From contig OW203726.1 in the NCBI GenBank assembly GCA_934045075.1, forward strand, positions 11,060,527 to 11,124,526: DNA of 64,000 nucleotides, written 5' to 3'. Below are positions 1-10,750 of this stretch, piece by piece. The notes under the pieces were generated by a model. That model saw only the letters and a list, made by a program, of their open reading frames with translations. It searched no databases and was not told the DNA's origin. Both the position numbers and the translations under genes were made by a program. This DNA comes from Yponomeuta sedellus (taxonomy: Eukaryota > Arthropoda > Insecta > Lepidoptera > Yponomeutidae). Numbering within the stretch: position 1 is the stretch's first letter; each line of letters opens with the position of its first letter.

Positions 1-490
1 CTAAAAAAGGCGGAAGGTGGCACTTATGTGATGCAGCAATACCAGAAAAAAATGTGCTTCACTTCCAGGTTACACTCTTGCGTATAAATGAAATTACATT
101 AGTACAATCATCAATTAGTATTACATATGAAACATGGCTTCGTGCTTCGCAAGGCACGTTAAGCCGTTGGTGCCGGCTGTCATATAATGGCAGTCGTTAA
201 GCCATGTCAGAGGCCTTATGCGCTTGATAACTTCTAACAGTAAGGCCTGCCACTGTCTTGCAATCCTCCACCAACCCGGACTTGGCCCTGGTGGTGGAGT
301 ATGGCCTAACCTTCCTGCGATGCAGGAAGAGACCCGTGCCCCAACAGTGGAGACATACAAGGGTTGATAACGAACGATCGATGAAACATGGAGTACAGAT
401 AGACAAAGATCTGTATTAAGTCTTAGAATAATATTTCCCGTGTTATAATTTCGCCGGCGAAGCAGCGGGTTAAAGCTAGTTTTAATAAGA
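1..490 (+). mobile_element. Helitron-like / THAP-linked repeat, copy 1 (interrupted)
   Basis: This stretch matches 5018-5256 nearly base for base outside an insertion at 138-391. Both copies end with a short GC palindrome-like tail (GCCGGCGAAGCAGCGGG then TTAAAGCTAGT), which resembles the hairpin plus CTAG-type 3' end of Helitron-like elements. In copy 2 the same sequence directly follows a decayed THAP domain. The left end of this copy lies outside the window, so its full content is unknown. The class assignment is an inference from the tail only. Confidence 0.5.
138..380 (+). mobile_element. SINE inserted into the repeat, with 11-bp target duplication
   Basis: The insertion is flanked by perfect direct repeats ATGAAACATGG at 127-137 and 381-391; the uninterrupted copy at 5018-5256 has this motif once. 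The body contains the typical moth LINE/SINE 3' region (AGCCATGTCAGAGGCC, then a CTCCACCA...CCTTCCTGCGATGCAGGAAGAGACC block). The same 3' block recurs at 655-760, 48343-48448, 52405-52515 and 61181-61437. Confidence 0.75.
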
Positions 491-546
491 AATAACAATT
501 TAAAATACTATGAAATCCACGCCTGGACATATAAACATTATAAGAA

Positions 547-547
547 T

Positions 548-626
<79 letters not shown>
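547..626. repeat. (GAAA)n microsatellite
   Basis: About 20 uninterrupted GAAA units lie between the copy-1 repeat and a SINE fragment. It is the only long tetranucleotide run in the window. Confidence 0.97.
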
Positions 627-654
627 ACGACATGAAAAAAAAAATTGAAAAAAG

Positions 655-760
655 GTATCCAATCCGCACTTGGCGCCTTGGTGGAGTATGGAATATACCT
701 TCCTAAGGGAAGAGACCCGTGCTCCTCGGTGGGGACACAATGGATTGATGATGATGAATA
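655..760 (+). mobile_element. SINE 3'-end fragment
   Basis: A 5'-truncated copy of the SINE at 138-380: the CCTTGGTGGAGTATGG block, GGAAGAGACCCGTG and the terminal TTGATGATGATGA tail are all present. The last repeat is the common 3' tail of moth RTE-mobilised SINEs. Confidence 0.7.
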
Positions 761-1023
761 ATTGTGAAGGGAACGTGTAAGACATGGAATCAAAGACAGC
801 CGGGTACCATACAATAATGTATGGCACTCAGCCACATCCGACTCCAAATGCCTCGGGTGATTCCAAAAAAGGAGCTCCAACTCGGCGTACTTTACTGGTT
901 GGTGTGTGCTAAGGATAGCATACACCAGCAACAGTGATTTTCAGTTGGGACCATACGATTTCTTTAAGTCTATAAACATGAATGCCTAGCTGCTTTGTGT
1001 CGCTAACCAATAGGACATGACAG

Positions 1024-4000
1024 GTGGAGCGTATGCGCAAGGCCATCCTGGAGGGCCTCGAGGTGGAGTTCGCCATGCCGCCTCTGCCGCTCGTGACGGC
1101 GGCGCTGAGCGGCGGCGGCGGCTGGGCGCGCGGCCGGCCGCGCCCGCCGGCTCGGCTCGAGATCGCCGGCGTCGTGGTCGGCCAGTGGGGCGGCGGCACC
1201 TACCCGCCGCGGGGCGCGCGATTCGCGCCGCAGGTCGGTTTTTGTTTTGTATGTTTCGCTGTCATCGTCCGCATCGAACACAAACTTACGCCTCACGGCT
1301 GAGCAGAACATATATACTGATTCTGCGGAGGAGGATGGAGGTCGATGGATCTCAAAATAGTTGGAATTAATGTAATGAATGCATCCGACAGCGTAGCTCA
1401 GAGAATTAGCGAGCTGAAGTGGCAGTGGGCTGGCCATATCTCGCGAAGAACCGACAACCGTTGGAGTAAACGTGTTCTTGAGTGGAGACCGCGACTTGGC
1501 AAACGTAGTGTAGGACGCCCTCCGACCAGGTGGTATGATGATCTGTGAAAAACTGCCGGCAGATGCTGGATGCGGCAAGCTGAAGACAGGGCGCTATGGC
1601 GCTCATTAGGGGAGGGCTATGTCCAGCAGTAGACTTCATAATATAGCCTGATGATGAAGAAGAAGAATGTAACAACAGTGAAATAAAGCGAACCATCAGT
1701 TACTTATTGTAGTCATAACTACAATTTATAATGGAACAGCAGAAACAATCCCAAAGGGGTAGGCAGAGGTCGCCCACCTTTCACAATCCTGACAGATATC
1801 TTTTGCCCCACTATGCTCTGCTTTCATCCTCATCCTAGCCAATTAATTGTTTTGTTTTATTTGCACCTACCAACCCACTCTCATTTTCTTTCAGTCTTGT
1901 CGATCCTAGGGTTGTTTGGAAGATTAGCGATTAGACCACAGATTCAATACTATTAAGAAAGAGTACCCCATCTCTGTAAATTACTGGTGTGTCATAAAGA
2001 ATTAGGTATAGCACACCATGTATAGGGCCTGCCGCTCTCGAATCGGACTTACGTATAGTGAGTGCGAAACTTTTAGGCACTTTTTAAATTGTCCGCAACG
2101 GACGCAAAGACCTATGATGATGATGATAAATAATTATCTGTCTTCCATTGAGTGCAGCCAAATTAATACTAAAATAAACGTAACCTTATTTCAATTATTA
2201 ATTGTATATTTGCGGCGTGCGTGCATGCAACTACTAATGAATTTAGATAACGCGAAAGAGATCTGTCAGGGTCGTAGGATTTCGCAGACCTGCCTGGGTA
2301 GTACGATGGCACGAGTCACGAGTTTTGCGACAATAAAATATGACAATGTACTGAAAAGTCGCGACTTTTGACATTTAAAACGTACGACTAGGGTCATTGT
2401 ACTACCCAAGCTGGTCTCTGCTCACCCTAGTATGTTTATTTGTGCAACACCACGCCCTCCTGGCACAGGTATGTCTATACCTTATTTAACTTAATTTTTT
2501 TTTGTCGGAACAGTCCGACCAGGTTCCGCTCTGATTCGCAGAGCATGTGTATATTTGATTTCCATACCTAATACGAGGGTCCAGTCCTGTATTTTTTATA
2601 TGTTTGTAATGGAATAAATAATATTAATTTTATTTAATTCGATGCCCGTTTCCCAAGCAGCCGGTGAGCTACGTGGGCTACACGCCGACGCCGCGCAACG
2701 CTTACGGCGGGCGCGGCTGGCGCGGCGGGCGTGGCGGGCGCGGCGGGCGCGGGGGGCGCGGTGGCCGCGGGGGCGGCGCCCGGCGCCCGCGCCGCGACGC
2801 GCCTGATGAGGGCGAAGCCGCCAAGCCGGCCACTCTCACTATTAACGGGTATGCACTATTTTGGTTGAAAGTATTATCATTATCAGGCTTATGATGTCCT
2901 TGCTTTGTTACCTTTGCACCTGGTATCCTAGTGGTACCAGTATAAGATATTGCGTTGTGTAAAAGTTGTTATTTTAAACGGCCTTAAAAAAGGAGGAGGT
3001 TATCAATTCTAAATTTTTTTTTCCATTATTACCATAGTGTAGCCTATTCCGTGTTTTATTTTTGGATGTAGTTATCGAATCTGGTGTTTTATTATTAATA
3101 CGTTTATTGCTCATAAGTAAGTCTTACAACAGCAATGCGATGCGAATTATAACTTAATGCTATAAGCATTTTGTACCAGTCAACTGCACGAGGTCTTTTG
3201 TGTGTTATTTTCTTTCATATGTGCTAATATAGGAATTTTTGCGCCTCTGTATCTGTGTATCCACTTTTTTACCAAAAAAAAATACCATAATCAGATCTCG
3301 GCTAAACCAACAAAGAAATAATGAACGAAATAACGAAGAAATTACAAATTGTGCCTCCTCCTTTTTTCAAGTCGGTTAAATAATAAAAGGATGTTGTAAA
3401 ACCCCCTTTTATTTTGGCTTTACGATGTTTATTCGCGCGAGATAATATTTTACGCGCTAGACCACAAAACATAAAAAAGAGTAGAAGTCGTAAGTGGGCG
3501 GTGCCCGCGTGCCTCACATTAGCAATGTATTGCCTATGCGTAGTCGGTGACAGTTTTGTTGACTTCAGTTGCCGTGCGCTTCTAGTAAAGAAAAAAATTG
3601 TGAAAACTTAATTAAAATGCCTTGTTGTGCTGTGTTAGAGAGCAAAAATAAAAGCTGGGGACTAAAATATACCAATCATGCCGTAATATTTCATCGGTAA
3701 GACGTATTTCATTGTATTTTTAATTAAATTTTTAATGACATGAACACGGAAACCAATCCGAAAATGAAAAAGTGAAACCACCTTTATTTACTGGTTAGTA
3801 AAGTTAAATTTTCATCGAAGAAAGTGTACCTTCTCTAGAAATTTCTGTCATAATTTCAATTCTACTCGATTACGGATGGGGGCACACATGATAAAAATTT
3901 ATCGATAATTAGTTGTCTATGACTTAGTAGTCATACATACTTAACGGTACTTAGGTATTGTAAATTCCAATAAATTCGTCTAAGTAGGTAAAATAATTAT

Positions 4001-6631
4001 TATACTATTTTTATTTTTAATGCACTAACCCGTGCTAAGGACAAACTTAAATAGCCTCTAAATAGGTTTTTAAAAATAATTATTGTTATTTTATACCTAC
4101 TTCCTAAGTGCCTTTTCATATGCACTTAGGTCGCCGTCCGGTCGCCGGGCCGGGTAAAGTAGTAATGTATGAGCTCCGGTCGCCGGCTGGTCGTTGTGCA
4201 TGTGACAACTGTCATTGGAGCTCATACATTACTTTTCATACAAGACATGACATGAGCACATGCAAGACATGAGCACAGCTAGATTGCGATATAGTTTTTC
4301 TTCACCAGTTTATCAGGGACTGAAATATTTAAGAAACTATCAAAGTAATTTTAATCTTAATTACACTATTTTTATTGTGAATGCACTAACCCGTGCTAAG
4401 GAACAAATTTAAAAACCTATTTAGAGGCTAAAAATTTCACCCATGCCGGGATTCGAACCCGCAACCTCTGGCTATCCGTACCAGCGCTCTACCAATTGAG
4501 CTCAATTGGTAGAGCGCTGGTACGGATAGCCAGAGGTTGCGGGTTCGAATCTCGGCATGGGTGAAATTTTTAGCCTCTAAATAGGTTTTTAAATTTTAAT
4601 CTTACACTTTTAAATATTCCAACCGAGATGTAAAGTGAGGTTATCGAAAACGACTCATATTGTTTTTTTTACTTCAGTTCAAAACATTAAGTAGTTTACT
4701 ACTGTTTACCTGTTCGAGTGGTTGTTCTCTTGGCGAGCATAAGATTTTTGTTTTGTTATGTTATTTGTTTTATGTTTTTTTTTAATTCTGCTATTTACCA
4801 TTAATACTTCAACTCCTTTGACAACAACAAACCGAGGCAATAATAAAACAACCCTCTCGGATTCAAAACAATTTTGAAGTGAGTTTTCGTTTAGTTTTCC
4901 TAGGGAAACCGGATATGAAATTAAAATGGAAGGCAGCGATAAGAAGGCAAAATTGGTTCCCAACGAAGATGAGCACAATATATTCAGAGCATTTTCATGA
5001 ACACTTCATAATAACTAAAAAGGCGTAAGGTGGCACTAATGTGATGCAGCAATACCAGAAAAAATGTGCTTCACTTCAAGGTTAGACTCCTGCGTAAAAA
5101 TAAAATTATATTAGTACAATCATCAATTTGTGTTACGTATGAAACATGGCGTACAGATAGACAAAGATCTGAGCTGAGTCGTAGAATAATATTTCCCGTG
5201 TTATAATTTCTAACGCCGGCGAAGCAGCGGGTTAAAGCTAGTTTTAATAATAGATAACATTTCAAAATATTGCGAAATCTACCACATTGTTTTATTTGTG
5301 CATCTATCCACCCTATTAGTATTAATTCTTTATTGCACAAAAGATAATGTAAAAAGATGCATTTTATACCAGTAAAGCCGGTACCAGTATTCGTATTCGG
5401 CCGTTAATGTGTTAAAGTGTTTGTATAATTTGTCGATAGGTTCACCTTATCGACAAACTAGAACTGGCATTGTCCCATCCCAAACTGAGAATGTATTTGT
5501 TTTTCAATTTTGAACTTTATGTCTTACTAGGTAAAATTTCTTTTCGGTCCGACGCGGTGGTAGTTCCATCTAGTGTAGAGTAGCGTTACTACAAAATGTC
5601 AACCTTAATTTCATAATTGTCATTTGACTTTGATCATTGTAAACATTATGAAAAGGTGCATATTTTACTTGAAACTTTTATGATGTACACCTTTTCGGCA
5701 TTGACTTTATTTACCAATGGCAGCTTGGCATTAGTAGTGTGCATTTGGTTTATGTGTATCAGTTTAGTTTATGTGTATCAGTTTGGTTACACTGGTTTTC
5801 GTACTAATGTGTCATGTCACTACTTCTACTCTTTTTTTATGTTCTGTGCACTAGACATTGCGGAAGCGGATGACACGAGAGCGAATGTTGGTGGGAGCAT
5901 TTGCGATTGGTCTGATTTTCACCAGTAGACTTAGGCAACATAATATGTCGACAGTAATTGGATAGAACATATGTATTTCTCATTACAGCAAAACCGTCCG
6001 GTCGGACGAAGGCTGCCCTGGAGTTGAAGAACTGAACTTGCAACAAGACGATACTTCCACTCCAGACAATGACACAAACGGTAGGTTTCTAAACTGGACC
6101 ACTATATTCATAGTTAATAATTGCAATCCGTTGGCACGCGAGGTATTTAAGCCCATATACTCTTTCTGAGAGAAGGTTTGTACCTGAGCCCTGCAGTGCA
6201 TATAAGGCCTATTTAAAAAAAGTTTACTCTACCTGGGTGAACTTGTTTTTTTTTCATCAATTAAATCCGAAACGTTTGGTCCTCCAGGAGTGCAGTCACA
6301 GAAATCTTCTTCGTCGAAGGGCTCGAAAGGAGTGAAAAAGAATGCCGGCAAAGGCAGGAAGAAGTCCGCCCCGAAAACAGACGTGGCCTCGCCGGTCGAG
6401 GCCAATGGACCTCTCGACAAGTCCAAGGTGACCGCCGAATAAACTATCATCATAACAAAAAACAAACAATATTCCAGATTGACTATAACATCAGGATTAT
6501 ACGAAAACTTCCCTCATTCTATTCGCTCCACTTTCTTAACTTACATTTTAACTATTATTTTCTAGATTAACAAGAGTAACCAATCTTCCGATGTCGAGCA
6601 TATTGGCCAAGGTGACGTACCCGTCACCTAA
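1024..6631 (+). CDS. RGG-box protein, 3' exons only (5' end outside window)
   Basis: Four or five exons join in frame: 1024-1233 (phase 0 at both ends), 2661-2848, 5989-6080 and 6288-6442 (stop TAA). A fifth, 6566-6631, is an alternative end. All junctions are GT-AG with consistent phases. Exon 1024-1233 begins VERMRKAILEGLEVEF and is Pro/Gly rich. Exon 2661-2848 encodes SYVGYTPTPRN followed by about eight RGG/RGR repeats, the classic RNA-binding and arginine-methylation type of box. The C-terminal exon is Ser/Lys rich (SSSSKGSKG). I do not recognise the family with certainty; an RNA-binding role is inferred only from the RGG box. The exons are very GC rich against AT-rich introns. Intron 1234-2660 holds a LINE end, and intron 2849-5988 holds THAP and SINE relics. 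Confidence 0.75.
1345..1660 (+). mobile_element. LINE reverse-transcriptase C-terminal remnant (RTE-like)
   Basis: Translation gives LKWQWAGHISRRTDNRW, then WRPRLGKRSVGRPPTRWYDD and, after a stop, a RCWMRQAEDRALWRSLGE-like stretch. This is the well-known C-terminal end of the endonuclease-reverse transcriptase proteins that are abundant in moths. It ends in a GATGATGAAGAAGAAG tail, as RTE-type elements do. It is 5' truncated, lies in an intron of the RGG gene and carries in-frame stops, so it is dead. Confidence 0.85.
2395..2560. repeat. MITE fragment related to 51453-51602 and 56272-56440
   Basis: The core GTCCGACCAGGTTCCGCTCT followed by GATTCGCAGAGC is shared with the two better preserved copies, and CTGGTCTCTGCTCACC matches their other end in inverse orientation. 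It lies in the same intron as the LINE remnant. The remainder of 1661-2660 shows no further recognisable content. Confidence 0.45.
4002..4072 (-). mobile_element. Palindromic tRNA-SINE, internally deleted copy
   Basis: A 71-bp insertion framed by perfect 12-bp direct repeats AAAATAATTATT (3990-4001 and 4073-4084). It keeps only the family tail (GCACTAACCCGTGCTAAGGACAA) and the arm end (AGCCTCTAAATAGGTTTTTA); the tRNA-like core is gone. The tail is on the left, so the element is in minus orientation. Confidence 0.75.
4152..4240. repeat. Short hairpin / MITE
   Basis: AGTAATGTATGAGCTCC on the left is matched by GGAGCTCATACATTACT on the right, around a GC-rich core. No coding content and no clear target duplication. 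Confidence 0.5.
4360..4591 (-). mobile_element. Palindromic tRNA-SINE, near-perfect hairpin
   Basis: The insertion is framed by perfect 13-bp repeats AATTTTAATCTTA (4347-4359 and 4592-4604). Two arms of about 95 bp meet exactly at 4500/4501. Each arm contains a tRNA-like unit with a D-arm-like box, a stem CTGGT/GCCAG region and a GGGTTCGAATC B box, followed by GGTGAAATTTTTAGCC. The family tail lies on the left, giving minus orientation. There is no spacer between the arms, unlike copies at 42.7, 47.6 and 54.5 kb. Confidence 0.85.
5018..5256 (+). mobile_element. Helitron-like / THAP-linked repeat, copy 2 (uninterrupted)
   Basis: Matches 1-137 plus 392-490 and shows the empty target of the SINE in copy 1. 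It directly continues the decayed THAP exon and ends GCGGGTTAAAGCTAGT. The remainder of the intron up to 5988 is AT rich; a small hairpin TTGTCGATAGG...CCTTATCGACAA lies at 5430-5459. Confidence 0.6.
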
Positions 6632-9504
6632 AGGTTTTTATTTACTTGTCGATCGAAAAGGTAGATGGCCATGTTGTAGCTTTCTCATTGTTTTAACATA
6701 TCTAGTTTTATTTTATATTTGATTTGTAGATTTTCTGTCATCATATCTAATTTCATTAATTTGCATTTAGAGGGGAGTTTTAAAAGATAGACACAAACAT
6801 TTCATCACAGCATCTGTCGAGTGGCTAGTGATATTCCCAAGTGACTGTAGTGCATTTCAAGTTGCCTGTACAATATTCATTTGAGTTGGCCACTAGCTTG
6901 CGATAGATAGACTTGTAATTGTTGATAACATTTAAAATTTTGGGAAAACACTTCTATTGTAAACAGCTTTGATATGGAGCACGTATTCCTATGAGGTTGC
7001 ATATTTTGTAAGAATTAGAGGTTCATGTTATTGGAGCCACCAACCTGATACCCAGTGCAACTGGATGCATTAGCAATATTATCAATGAGGTAAGACATAC
7101 TGTGGCCTCCTGCTCCCACTGCATGTTATTGCGATAGACATGCTTATCTTCCTATCAACTAGCGAGACGCGCTTCATTTCACTAAGTAAACCAAGATAGC
7201 GCGATAGCAAGATAAATCCTTGTCGCGGTAATGTGCAACGGGAGTTGATCATGAACTAAATCTGTTCTAAATACTTGTAAGATGATGTTTCAAGGGACAT
7301 AAGATGTAACGTGCCTGAAGATCAAGACTTCCCAATTTAGAGACTGATTTTATACAGCTATGTTGATTTTCACCAAGAATTGAATTGATATACATGGACA
7401 TGATATCTTAAGACATCATATTTGGTGCTGTTACTCAATAAGAAACACATGCAGCTCATTTCTTTGGGTGTTTTGTGCGAGATTCCGACATTAGTAGCTC
7501 CTGACAAAATATTCAAGGTTTGTTCTGTTCATGTGTAAGGTCATTGAAATTAAGAACTTCAAAATTAACACTGTAGGCAGGTGATATTTAGAAAATATAA
7601 ACTATATATAAATGAACATGTTCATTGTTAAGTCACTGAATAGTGAGATGACTTAGTAATTATATGATTATTTTTTAAGCATATAAGGTACTGAGTCAAC
7701 CTTATTTATTTATACATAGTATATTTAAAGATTACCAAATTATTGTTTTATTATAATTTTTAGGCTTGGTTTGGCCTTTCCAATCGTAGTTTCCAATCGT
7801 GACAACATGGCTAGAAATTTATTTGATATCTAAATTGTTAGTTGCTAGCAGCCAGGCCAATGTGACTGTTACAAAATGCATAATATTGCAGTTATAAGTT
7901 TGATTGAATAGGCTAAACCAAAAATTTCAGACTGGTTTTTGGTGATTCTTTAAAAAATATATCTGCTATATTGAATGTTTGGATGACAATGTATGTTAGT
8001 TGTTATTCTATATTTGTGTATTGTTGAACATGTTCAAGTTAGAACTCAATCAGTACATATTCATAGAAAGGTTTTAGCATTAGTAAATTCGATTGCATTT
8101 ATTGAATGTTGGTTGGTGCTGCGAAAGCTTTGGGACTGCCTGAAACGAGTCTGGAACGCATAGATTTAAGTCTAACAATAGACGTTAAATGAAACTGAAC
8201 GAACATTCGACGACTGGCTGTGCCGAAGACTATAGGGTATTATTTCTGTAGGAAAACATAGACTTGTTAGTGATATATTTATAATTATATGCATTTTAGG
8301 GCCATCAGTTAGCGAATGTTCTTCACTTTATATGTATTTTTGTAAATTTGTTATATTGTTATATTTAGCTGGGAATGACTTTTACATGATATATATTTGA
8401 GAAAAAGTTGTGCTAAAACCTCGGTTGGTGACAAATTGTCGCAATTATGTGTTTAGGTGCGAATTTACATTCCAAGTCTCATGATAATATTAACTTTGTG
8501 AAGTAATTGGACAGTTCTAACCAATCGACAATGGAACAGAATTGCGACTTAATGAAGACTTCTACAATTTTTGGATTGCTTGTACCCTGGCCGGATATAC
8601 AAACTAAATATGTTGCTACAATAACATATTTTTGATTTCAATACAATCTAAACGAGATCAGGAACCGTAGTGCTGAGCACTAGAGACGGCGTTGAGCCGT
8701 CGAACGTTTACAATTATTGTCAAGTATAAACCTTCACCTGACTTAGTACCCGCGCGCCCCGGCGGCGGGGGCGGAGGCGGCGCCCGTCAGGCCTCCCGCG
8801 TGCCTGCGCTGGCGCACGCCATTGATTGCTACGTATTCGCTGACGATCGCTTCGAGCGACGCATATTTAACGTACACTTAAACATTTACATAATATTGCT
8901 TGCTTATTAATAAACAATTATGTAGTAGCGCTTAGAATTTTAACTCCCAATTATTTTTAGTTGTTTATCAACTATGTCATGCATGTTAGACATTATAACA
9001 TGTGGAGTTGGGTAGGTTTTCTGATTTGTATTAAAATGGTGTAAAATGTAAACGTATTTAAATTCAATATCGCAAAATATGGTGAATGATTCCATTTAAT
9101 AGGCTTTATGTTATTTCACCAGTAAACTACTTATTGCAAAATTAAACATAGAAAAAGTTTTAAAGAAGTAGATAGATTTTATGTTTTTTTCCCTTTTCTA
9201 TCCATTATTCACTATAGTTTTTAGATTATTCAGCAATTTAATGATACATTTTATAAACTTGTTTGCTGACAACTATTGTCAATGTAATCAAAATATATTA
9301 GAATTCTTGTCATGTAATACTTACATAACGTTTTTCGTAACAGAAGTAGCAAACATGGAACTGTGGCTTTTTGAAAACACTTATAACTTAGTGTGTAAAC
9401 CTATAAAATGAAGTTTTAAAAAGGGGTTTTGCTTCTGTTTTAGTTTATGAACAAAAGAGCGAAATATTTGATGAATTGTAGAGTTGTATTTGTCTTCAAA
9501 TAAA
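6632..9504 (+). other. Probable long 3' UTR of the RGG-box gene
   Basis: No coding signal is visible over about 2.8 kb of AT-rich sequence after the last stop. Candidate polyadenylation signals are AATAAA near 8909 and AATAAA at about 9499, the latter only some 30 bp from the 3' end of the convergent SWI5 frame. A GC-rich block at 8745-8820 stands out from the AT-rich context. The UTR extent is inferred, not shown. Confidence 0.45.
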
Positions 9505-9529
9505 ACGTTCCATCATTATGCATTTGGGT

Positions 9530-9535
9530 TTTATT
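9530..9535 (-). terminator. Polyadenylation signal of the SWI5/GPN2/PSMG3 cluster
   Basis: AATAAA on the minus strand begins immediately after the SWI5 TAA stop. No AATAAA or ATTAAA is present on this strand between the GPN2 stop and the SWI5 start, so this is the first visible 3'-end signal for the cluster. Confidence 0.6.
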
Positions 9536-9757
9536 TTAATCACAAAGGTTTAGTCTTTTGTGAATTTCTGTTACAGTGGTTGCTTCAATGTTAGCTATTT
9601 CATTTATTACAACTTGAGTAGCATCTTTGATATTATTGTATTGGTGCAATAAGTGTATCTCTATTAATTTGTTCTTATTGTCACACAGGCAGTTATCTAA
9701 CTCTAACTCGACTCTTAAAAGCTTTTCATACTCCTCAGTTTTCTGTTTTGATGTCAT
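9536..9757 (-). CDS. SWI5: SWI5-like DNA repair protein
   Basis: A 73-residue protein. The second half, IHLLHQYNNIKDATQVVI then a NEIANIEATTVTEIH stretch, matches the conserved C-terminal core of SWI5: Leu-His-x-Tyr-Asn-x-Ile-Lys-Asp followed by an Ala-x-Ile-x-x-x-Thr-x-x-x-hydrophobic tail. SWI5 pairs with SFR1 and helps RAD51 load during homologous recombination in the nucleus. The first half is a short polar helix (EEYEKLLRVELELDN) that fits the coiled-coil segment. It is a single-exon gene 109 bp downstream of GPN2 on the same strand, without a polyadenylation signal between them. The length is near the conserved core alone, so an upstream exon cannot be excluded. Confidence 0.8.
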   Translation of the reverse strand: MTSKQKTEEYEKLLRVELELDNCLCDNKNKLIEIHLLHQYNNIKDATQVVINEIANIEATTVTEIHKRLNLCD

Positions 9758-9866
9758 CCTGTAATGAGAATTTATCCTTAGTTTAAAACATATTACATTC
9801 TGTACAATGGGGAAATAGTAATTAAAAAAAAAACAACTATTTCAACATACATTTTTATAATAAAAG

Positions 9867-10748
9867 TTACAAATCATTGGCATTGTCAGTTACACCCATA
9901 GCACATGCTAACAGGCTGTTAATATGTCTCCCTTCTTCAGATTTAAATACATAACCATTGGTTTTGTCAACTAAATTATTTACTTTCATAAGGCTTTCTT
10001 GACTGAACATGTTAACAAGTTGAAATGTTACTAAACTGTAATCTTCTATAATAGAAACAAAGGCACTGTTCAGTTTTTGATACTTAGATGTAAATCTGTC
10101 AGTTTCCAAACTGTCCAACAAGTAGTTCAAATCCAATACTTCAGTGTAAAAGTCTATGCCAAATTGAAGTTTATCATCATGCTTCTTCAGTAAATCAGTC
10201 TTTGTCAGAAGGTTGATGTGCGGAAGGCCTATTTTCAACATGGCACTCAAGGATAGCATCAAAGCAGCTATAAACTTTCCTGCATCAGAGCAATGATGTG
10301 AATCAACCAAGTGAACAACACAAAGTTGCATATTTGCTTCATTTGTTAACTTATTGAAGATGTTACCCAGACTTGCATGATGACAATATAGTTCCACTTG
10401 TCCCGGTAGGTCAAAAACGAAGTTTGTTGCAGTGTCTCTATTTACTTGGTTAATGAGCCAATCTATGTTTTGCTCTAAATACTCCATGCAGTAGAGGAGT
10501 GCACCATTTGGACCAAGGTTATGTTTATCCATTACATCTTCCACAGAGATGAGATTCATAATATCTATATCAGGTGTGTAAGACATTGTGTCATTTGCTG
10601 GATCCAAATTGATTATAACCACTTGCCTGCCTAATTTCTTTAGGAGTTCAAACATATTTTTGCTATAAGTAGTTTTTCCCGCACCAGGGGGCCCTATAAC
10701 TAACTGACCATAATGTTTGACAACCGATTTAAATCTTTTGGCAGACAT
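9867..10748 (-). CDS. GPN2: GPN-loop GTPase 2
   Basis: A 293-residue single-exon protein with all landmarks of the GPN family: P-loop GPPGAGKTT at residues 19-27, LDPAND at 48-53, the family-defining Gly-Pro-Asn at 79-81 in HNLGPNGALLYCMEYLE, DLPGQVEL at 113-120 and TKTD at 182-185. CMEYLE after the GPN loop and the overall length favour GPN2 over GPN1 and GPN3. The family acts in cytoplasmic assembly and nuclear import of RNA polymerase II. The ATG lies 2 nt after the stop of PSMG3, so translation from a shared mRNA would need reinitiation or leaky scanning. Confidence 0.95.
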   Translation of the reverse strand: MSAKRFKSVVKHYGQLVIGPPGAGKTTYSKNMFELLKKLGRQVVIINLDPANDTMSYTPDIDIMNLISVEDVMDKHNLGPNGALLYCMEYLEQNIDWLINQVNRDTATNFVFDLPGQVELYCHHASLGNIFNKLTNEANMQLCVVHLVDSHHCSDAGKFIAALMLSLSAMLKIGLPHINLLTKTDLLKKHDDKLQFGIDFYTEVLDLNYLLDSLETDRFTSKYQKLNSAFVSIIEDYSLVTFQLVNMFSQESLMKVNNLVDKTNGYVFKSEEGRHINSLLACAMGVTDNANDL

Positions 10749-10750
10749 TT

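Larger units (their letters stand above)
3617..5036 (+). pseudogene. THAP-domain relic (two exons, frameshifted)
   Basis: Exon 3617-3696 encodes MPCCAVLESKNKSW...NHAVIFHR and ends at a GT donor in phase 2. Exon 4895-5036 supplies the next codon base and FPRET, then continues one base out of frame as KWKAAIRRQNWFPTK, a SEHFHEHF block and ITKK. Start Met-Pro-x-Cys, the FHRFP step, the invariant Trp and the xxHF ending are the landmarks of THAP zinc fingers. The expected CxxxC spacing is partly lost, and a 1-nt shift lies between FP and KWK. It runs straight into the repeat of 5018-5256. It is best read as a dead transposase-like exon pair inside an intron of the RGG gene. Confidence 0.65.

Noticed and set aside
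1024..6631. Call as FMR1/FXR because of the RGG box and an NG-rich end
   Set aside because: No KH domain is present in the visible exons and the flanking sequence does not follow FMR1; RGG boxes occur in many families.
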